From assembly GCA_910592205.1 (NCBI GenBank), contig CAJVPJ010000842.1:1-15726 (forward strand): DNA of 15,726 nt. The letters run 5' to 3'. Shown here one piece after another: positions 9,444-15,726 of this stretch. The notes below the pieces were generated by a model. That model was given only the letters and a program-made list of their open reading frames with translations, ran no database searches and was not told the origin of the DNA. Source of the stretch: Paraglomus occultum (taxonomy: Eukaryota; Glomeromycota; Glomeromycetes; Paraglomerales; Paraglomeraceae). How positions within the stretch are numbered: the first letter of the stretch is position 1; each line of letters starts with the position of its first letter. A program made the position numbers and the translations under genes.

Positions 9444-11575
9444 CGCTCACAACAGATTCTGACGAGACAAAGAAACATAAAAAAGTAAAATAGATGCTCA
9501 TTTGGCTGTGGACTGGGTGCAAGTGCGCGGATTTTAAGTTTGGTCAAACATTTGCCTACTTGGGAGAATGAGATCGTTACTGGTCTAAGCTTTCTTGGGG
9601 GCGTAAAAAAAAATTTTTTTTTCCCTATATCATTTATGCCCCCTCGTCGAATGATTTTAAGCCTGCGTTGTTCTATCACATATACGTCAATTCGTATCGA
9701 TTTGTGTTTCTAATCGAGCTACGGATTTACTTATTTCGGATAAATCATCGGATTGTGTCATGCTGTGCTGACTAATTGATCTGCATGTCCGACGAATATT
9801 ATATGCTCATTAATAATGCTTACCTAAGTCAACTAATCCCCATAATAATATTTGACATTCCCACAAGGCGTTATCACATTTATGGCGAAGAAAAAGACGA
9901 AATTGAATAAACAGTGAATCAATTATTTTTATGAAAATTTTATTCTCTCGATATGCCTCCTACTTATTTTGCTGTGGTGTCTTGGACGGTGCGTCAATGA
10001 GGGGTTTGATATTAATATAATGAGCGTTTAATATACACAAACCGGTGGTTTTTCGATGTAATCTCCGGAGTATTACAAATTTGCTTTTCAGTAATTGTAA
10101 AGTTCTACTCCTCGACGCCCGTTTTTTACATCGAATTATGCACAACACAGTAACTAGCACAAAGTATCACTGATCTTTTTTCTTCTCCCCTCCACACCCA
10201 AAAAGACAAGTGTTGTTCCCGCACCCAGTTTTCTCTTGAAATAATCCTGCACCAATAATAACAAGTCAAACGTTCTCCCATTGCTACGAATTTGTACAAA
10301 ACGATAATCATAATCAGCTTGCTTATTACATACCCCACAATCGCAGTTTTCAGTAACATGTGAAATTGGAGTTCACAACCAAATGGACATGCTAATACTG
10401 TAATTAGCCAAGAGCATCCCACACGGGGGAAAGTTTCCGCTTTTAAACTTCTAAAGGGGTAATGTCTTTATTTGGATAATTTGATTATCCAAGATAAAAT
10501 TTCGATGTGGATGAACCTCTGTATTACGTGCCACACTGGAAATTAGTCTCTTGATTCTATATTACCGAACACCACTCGCTCGCAGCGTTGTTCACTATCC
10601 CATAGAAGGAAGATTGTCTGCGTTGATTAACAGAAAGTGTCTCTGGTAATGAAACCAGATCTGGTAAGTGATTCCGGCTCACTTGCCGCAAACTGCAAAT
10701 ACGGAATTTTTACGTTAACGAGGTCTATCAAGAATGTTTTTATGTAAAGGATGGTTAAGGCAGGAAAAAACAAAAACTGATCATATTTGAAACGAAGAGT
10801 TATGATATTAATAGTAACTAATCAGGATATAAACCGTTTTCTCAACTGGTGGGATATTAATTAGCAAGTGTTTTTTATTCATGTCATGTGCCGTATTACT
10901 ATTTCGATTCGTATTAAACTAATGGGGTTAGTATTTCTCTTGGTTGTAACATATTGAAGTTTAAGAAAATCGCCAACCTTGTATCATGACAATATCGATA
11001 CGTTCAATATTTTGACTGTAAACTGTTACAAACGTTTTTACAGAATTGACTCCAAATTATGTTAAAGTTGGAGAATTGAGATCATTTTCACTTGACAACG
11101 ATTTACGTTTTTTTAATGAGCATATTGGTTTTTGTGTGCCCATGTGTTCTTTTACTAAATAAAATTACAGCACACATCATGGAAATTTGTTTCTTATTAC
11201 GTTATCGGTTTTGGGATACAATATTTATCTGCGTAATATTTAACCAACAATCTGATTGTGGAAAATAATGCGAGACGAAACAAGCTGTTTTTGTACGCTT
11301 TTCCTATAATTCACGTCTTCACCTACGCTTCAACATTAAAGATTACTTCAGACCAATCTATAACAAGTTTTTGTTTACGTACAATAAAAGCTTCTTGTGG
11401 AAACGAGGTGACTAAGTTTTGTTTGACTTCCATTATAATTATTGTTACTATATAATACGTAGATAAAATAATAAATTAAGAATGTTAACAACGCCAAGAG
11501 CTTTTATGCCTAGTAACATGACGAATATGCAAAAGCAAGATTGAGTTTTGTTTTGTATGCATTTAACCTGAGTGT

Positions 11576-11600
11576 TACGTACGTACGTAGCAAGTACTTG
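11576..11600. repeat. Two adjacent palindromes, (TACG)n and CAAGTACTTG
   Basis: TACGTACGTACGTA (11576-11589) is fully self-complementary, and CAAGTACTTG (11591-11600) is a second perfect 10-bp palindrome one base later. Such alternating purine-pyrimidine DNA can extrude or bind dimeric factors. No gene is near enough to assign a role. Confidence 0.6.
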
Positions 11601-12020
11601 TCCACTAATTCTTTATCAGAAATAATAGATTTGAAATTAGTGATATAGTTACCCTCTGTTGTCTATCTTTTATAGGATAAAGTTCTGCGCATTAAACCCG
11701 AAACTTTGTAATACTAATAAGTAATAATGTTTTGGTTAATTGGCGCCATCACGATGATACAATTCGTTGAAACAATCTCATTGTTTACGAGATAATGTAT
11801 AAGATTTACAATTTTTATTGCAGAAAAAAGGGGTTCTTGTTTATAACACACAAAAGAGACAAGCCTTGTGACTTCTCCTTACCTAAACTTACGTAAAATT
11901 CGCATCTTTTTTGATAGGCTACAAAGAATTTTACAACAGCTATAGTACAATATTTGCAAATGCCCCTACTTTATACAAACGACTAGAAAATTAATATTAA
12001 ATTATATTGCATTATTATAA

Positions 12021-13282
12021 CTAAGCTCTCGTAGACACATCATCAAGTTTTCTTATAACAACTCGATATTCTTTCATGTATGTCTGGTATTTATTTACTT
12101 CCTCGGCGTAATCAACTATCATTTGCTTGTACTCGGCCTCTGTGATGTTAAAGAGAGGACAGTAAAAGACGGCCATTGACTCGAGTAACCCTATGTAATT
12201 CTTCAATGCCTAACAACAACAAACATGTGTGTAAATGGGGGCTGTCGCAAATTTTTTAAATTAAATGCATGCAACGTGACAAAAATAAATTGGTGTTACT
12301 TACCGCTTCCCCCAGTTTCCCTGCCCAATGTCCATAAGGTATAATTTTCTGCTCAAATTTTTCAACGACAACCTCATCCTTGAGCTCACTAAATGCTTTC
12401 ACCATAGCTGCACTAGACACGGTTTTGATTCCAGAAGCCTCGACATGTGAATGTCCTAAAAATTATGAATTAACATGTGATAAGCATATATTTCAAGTAA
12501 TCATATAATATACATTTGCATGCCACAAATGTAACTTACGAAATTTCTCAAACATCCGACCAATAGGTCCCGGTTGCATTATTTCAGCGTCTATATCCAT
12601 GATTTCGATATACCCTCCAGGCTTTGTCACTCTCACTAGTTCTTTCAAGACTTTATCATTCCATCTTTGCCAATCGATACAGATTACTAGATAGGCCTGT
12701 CGAACAAAATTGAATGTGTTGTCCGGAAATGGTAGTCCGTCAAGGACATTGCATTTAAGAAATGCTACATTTGGTAAACTGTGTTTAGGAAACGCCGGAG
12801 CATTGTCTATTCCGATAACCGTGGAGAGAGGATGGTCCGAGCCCGTGTTTGTAGCCCATACTCCCATGCCACACCTTAAAAGTGTCATATCGGTGAGAAT
12901 AGGAACTAGTATAGGGAAGGGGATAAGGAAGAACAGCACAGATTTATATTTACCCTACGTCAAGAACTCTGGCACCAAATGCTAATTCTTCTGTAACAGG
13001 AGAAGATTGAAGGCCTCCCCATAGAACTTTGTCTACTTGATGCATTCTATGTGCTCGCATTTCTTCCTTATTGTCACAGGGAATATAGTTACTCGATTCG
13101 GAATCATTGAAATAGCATCTTCCGTTAATTTCTATAAAGACTTCGAACAAGTTTTCTGGGGCTATGGCAGCATCTCTAACCGGAGCAACAAAGGATTGCG
13201 TTGGTTGTTGTGGTTGAAATAAAGCGTTGATGCTAGCTTCAGCATATTTGGATTCTTTCGATTTCAATGATTCTGCCTTCAT
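12021..13282 (-). CDS. SAM-dependent class I methyltransferase, copy D (intact)
   Basis: Four minus-strand exons: 13282-12954, 12874-12540, 12455-12304 and 12209-12021, with introns of 79, 84 and 94 bp (GTAAAT, GTAAGT, GTAAGT donors; TTAAG, TTTAG, GTTAG acceptors) in phases 2, 1 and 0. The spliced frame is 1005 nt, 334 residues, ending in TAG at 12023-12021. Domains: a Gln/Ser-rich N-terminus (1-40); INGRCYFND near 60; VLWGG near 85; SAM motif VLDVGCGMGVW (106-116, split by intron 1); VIGID (129-133); DGLPFPDNTFNFVRQ (155-169); VTKPGGYIEIMDID (192-205); and a C-terminal helix TEAEYKQM...YMKEYRVVIRK like other fungal members. Catalysis of SAM-dependent methyl transfer follows from the fold; the acceptor is unknown. 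The start at 13282 gives the same length as copy C. An in-frame ATG at 13462 would add 60 residues read through a minisatellite and is less likely. Exon sizes for 2 and 3 match C and A/B, which supports the splice calls. Confidence 0.91.
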
Positions 13283-13316
13283 TATGTTTTGAGACGTGCA
13301 CAGACCTTGGTATGTG

Positions 13317-13392
13317 TTTGTGTGTATATTTGTATGTGTATATATTTGTATGTGTTTATGTTTGTATGTGTCTATGTTTGTATATGTATACG
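13317..13392 (+). repeat. 16-bp minisatellite in the leader of copy D
   Basis: About 4.8 tandem copies of TTTGTATGTGTNTATG: a partial copy at 13317-13328 and full copies at 13329, 13345, 13361 and 13377. On the strand of copy D it is CA-rich and lies 35 bp before the start codon, so it is probably transcribed as 5' leader. Because the strand lacks stop codons, it keeps a long in-frame extension open. Confidence 0.85.
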
Positions 13393-13434
13393 TCTTGACC
13401 TTTTCTTTTTTCTTGGAAGGATTTGAGGTAATGG

Positions 13435-13443
13435 TTATATATA
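13435..13443 (-). promoter_or_regulatory. TATA-like box of copy D
   Basis: TATATATAA on the minus strand, about 155 bp upstream of the ATG at 13282. A start of transcription below it would place the 16-bp minisatellite in the 5' leader and exclude the upstream ATG at 13462. A second candidate, TATATAAC, lies near 13470. Confidence 0.35.
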
Positions 13444-13504
13444 CTTTTTTTTGTGTAAGCATGCAATTGTTATATAATCAATTCATAATCAGGATGTACC
13501 AATA

Positions 13505-14317
13505 CAGTCGTACCTTGTTTATAACCTCCCCTATTGTAGGTGTACATCGGCGTGATTTGATATCAGACCAATGAGAGACTTATCCCCACGAATTTGGGGT
13601 TCGGACTTAGATGCCCTGTCTCTATATTATTAGCTTTAAACTGTTGTAATGAATTGTTTACCTAATGAACTTTGGTGGAAACCACAAGGATACATAGAGA
13701 ATACCACCGAGAATACGTCTACGCAAAAACTCTATTATATTTCAATTATATCTCCGTAAATTCATGTCACATGATGTCTTACTATTTTTATCTGTTCAAA
13801 CGACCACTTTGGCTTAGGATTAGTGAATTAATGTAATGATCGACGTTAATTATTATACGACCCGATTTTTTGAACTGCCATAATGTTTCATTGTAAAGAA
13901 AAATTCTCAATTTCAATATAAGAGAGCGTGTTTTAATCTAACGTTCTTTGAAATCTGTTCATGCGGTTATCTGTCATCAACTAATCTTATTTCTAAAGTG
14001 ATAAATTTCCAGTTTCTTATAATATAGCTAGCTCTGCAGCCTCAATTAATACGAGTAAAAGAAAATATCAAGATCGGAATCAATAAATGAAAGGAAATCA
14101 ATTCCAAGATATGGGATGAAAATTTGCTTACTGAGTTTGGCGATATAATGCATCGTTAGATGAATCGATAGAAAAGTTAAAGCAGCCCAGACTTCATTAG
14201 CAGAGGGAATTATTAACCAATCAAAATCCTTCTCCTATATCAATTATACCCCATTCAGACATATCCCCAAAAGTCTCCGTCCCGAAGTAAAGTGGGAAGA
14301 TAAACGAGGGGCGATTG
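13505..14317. mobile_element. Candidate pogo/Tigger-like MITE with terminal inverted repeats
   Basis: The left end, CAGTCGTACCTTGTTTAT from 13505, and the reverse complement of the right end, CAATCGCCCCTCGTTTAT ending at 14317, match at 14 of 18 bases and are followed by CTTCCC/CCTCCC-type tracts. Both ends abut TA (13503-13504 and 14318-14319), the target duplication of Tc1/mariner/pogo elements. Further in, both arms hold GAGACTT followed by TTGGGG, at unequal distances (about 88 and 45 bp from the ends), which implies a small insertion in the left arm. The 813-bp interior has no ORF, so the element would be non-autonomous. It begins about 220 bp upstream of the copy D start codon. Confidence 0.5.
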
Positions 14318-14319
14318 TA

Positions 14320-15648
14320 GATCAAACTTTATGTGACCCTTGTGATATAGACGTATACAAGATTAATAGAAAGAGCTGACTGAATAGAAGCATCAACTCG
14401 TTTGTTAAACTATCGATGGCCCGGTAAGCTTACGCAAAAACTACAGTAAACCAGTATTATTATTATATGTAATAGTTAAAACTTTATACCTTATAAAACT
14501 CTCATTCTTATTTGTATAACCGGTATGTAATATGCCAAGACAGTCTGTGCTTTGGGGATGTTTTTTTTTTTCGCGGCAGATCTTTATCCCTTGTACATTC
14601 CAAGTTCTGTAATCAAAAGAAAGGGAACGCTTACGCATCTGGAAAGTTTATTTTTGTCATAACCTGCTGAAAAACGCAAATTTTGCAGCTCGTCCTAGCA
14701 TTGGATGAATTAAAGTTCCGATTTTGCCAGATGTGGATTAGTAAAGCCGAGTTTTTTTGCTAAACTCTGTTGTCATTTGATTACTAATTTGTACGTTGAT
14801 TTTCTAAAAGTCATAGCACCCAATAAGAATTGTCCGCAATACAATAGTTGTTACGCAAATTGTCAAAGAATTAACGAATAGGGAAAATGTTTGCATAATC
14901 CGGACCGTCCTGGGGCTATCGATAACTTTCCCGGTTGCTGTTACACGTGGTATCTACCAATACGAAAAACAATAATACTGGCAATCTTTTCATCCACTCT
15001 TTTGACAAAAAGACCGATATGTTTTTGCGATCAAACTACGCTAAACGCTTTGGCTTGTTAATTATTGATACTTACGCTCAAAATATGCTAAATTTTTTTC
15101 TTACTTGTGATAACTCGGTTTATTTATTGTTCCATTTCGGAAAAAGATTGCACTGATAAGCATCGGTTGAATCGTATGACTGTGTCGTTGCCAGTACGAT
15201 GCAAGCATCAATGCTGTTCAAGAATTTGATTAGTCTGTGTTTAATCATCTTACGCGGAGATTGCCGCTGCAGAAGCGAGGGTAGTACACATTCATTTCGG
15301 AAGAGACAGTGGCAGCGACGGTTATGCGATATTCTTATGTTATGCATATTGTTACATGTACTTTTATCCGTTTGGAGAGATAAACAATCGCAGTGTTAGA
15401 ATAGGAATACCACGACTCGTTGTCATAATTCTGTTTCTCTCTCTTTATTTGTAAAAAATTTCACCAAGACTTACATAAAAGTCACCCCAGTTCGAAAAAA
15501 ACACACATTATTTTGCATACTTGTGACGCTGTTTTATTGGTACCAAAGTTGCAATTTAGCTGTTGGCGAGCGATTATGCGAACGATAATTACAGAATAAT
15601 TATCGCAAACAATTTGTAAAGCCCGTGCACGTTTGAACAAAGCTCAAT

Positions 15649-15650
<2 letters not shown>
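14320..15650. other. Intergenic region right of the candidate MITE
   Basis: No gene that I can support. A 65-residue minus-strand frame (14638-14441) carries a faint endonuclease-like motif discussed in the findings. Two overlapping opposite-strand ATG frames (15199-15399 + and 15347-15120 -) have no recognisable motif. A hairpin with 8-bp arms, CGATAATT/AATTATCG, lies at 15583-15605. Confidence 0.55.

Positions 15651-15726
<76 letters not shown>
15651..15726 (+). repeat. (AAT)n microsatellite running off the window
   Basis: About 25 perfect AAT units without interruption up to the last base, so the true length is not known from this window. Confidence 0.97.

Larger units (their letters stand above)
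8779..12020. other. Long intergenic region between copies C and D
   Basis: About 3.2 kb without a supported gene. Visible structure: a CA-rich tract at 9007-9060; a perfect 12-bp palindrome GTCACATGTGAC (9137-9148) with a direct TCACATG repeat just before it; a long T tract with C interruptions (about 9412-9443); an A9/T10 self-complementary run (about 9604-9623); and an alternating (ACGT)-type palindrome at 11576-11589. Open frames at 9341-9679, 9960-10160, 10126-10422 (all -) and 11258-11455 (+) have non-ATG starts, low-complexity sequence or no family motifs. Confidence 0.6.

Noticed and set aside
9341-9679. 112-residue minus-strand ORF
   Set aside because: No ATG start, runs through the poly(T) and A/T palindromic tracts (Lys and Phe runs), and shows no family motif.
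10126-10422. 98-residue minus-strand ORF with hydrophobic stretches
   Set aside because: Non-ATG start, cysteine-rich low-plausibility sequence, no flanking splice pattern or motif.
12710-12985. Plus-strand ORFs at 12710-12985, 13037-13222 and 13296-13574
   Set aside because: Antisense shadows of copy D exons and of its TG-rich leader; no independent evidence.
15120-15399. Two overlapping ATG ORFs on opposite strands
   Set aside because: About 66 and 75 residues, no motif, and they overlap each other. At most one could be real and nothing favours either.

Overview
The window looks like AT-rich fungal nuclear DNA. Genes are broken by short spliceosomal introns of 73-125 bp with GTAAGT/GTAAAT/GTAAGA donors and AG acceptors. 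Non-coding DNA is AT-rich with poly(T), (AAT)n and TG/CA tracts. There are no bacterial-style operons or ribosome binding sites. The encoded proteins match my recollection of the expanded SAM-dependent methyltransferase family of Mucoromycota, Glomeromycotina (arbuscular mycorrhizal fungi) in particular. That lineage call is an inference from family resemblance and base composition, not a database match.

The only clear genes are five copies of one class I SAM-dependent methyltransferase gene, all built on the same four-exon plan with intron phases 2, 1 and 0. Copy A (1-734, +) is cut by the left edge of the window but is open as far as visible. Copy B (2799-4099, +) is a close relative of A and carries three inactivating lesions: TGA at 3072, a one-base deletion near 3287, and TGA at 3727. 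Copy E (about 5997-6715, +) is a badly decayed third tandem relic with lost splice sites and a large internal deletion. Copy C (8707-7405, -) and copy D (13282-12021, -) are intact once spliced, and each predicts exactly 334 residues. The three plus-strand copies are spaced about 3.0-3.4 kb apart and face the two minus-strand copies, so E and C are convergent. The picture is birth-and-death evolution of a tandem methyltransferase array, with possible patchy gene conversion between A and B.

The remaining DNA is mostly intergenic. It holds promoter-like TATA motifs upstream of B, C and D, a GC-rich hairpin in the leader of C, and a 16-bp minisatellite in the leader of D. A candidate TA-flanked terminal-inverted-repeat element (pogo/Tigger-like MITE, 13505-14317) lies just upstream of D, and a long (AAT)n array closes the window. 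One short ORF (1633-1947) is listed as an unrecognised hypothetical. I found no rRNA, tRNA, CRISPR or complete transposase gene.

The three readable products (A, C, D) would be soluble small-molecule or protein methyltransferases. Their substrates cannot be read from the sequence, and nothing here links them into a pathway beyond shared ancestry.
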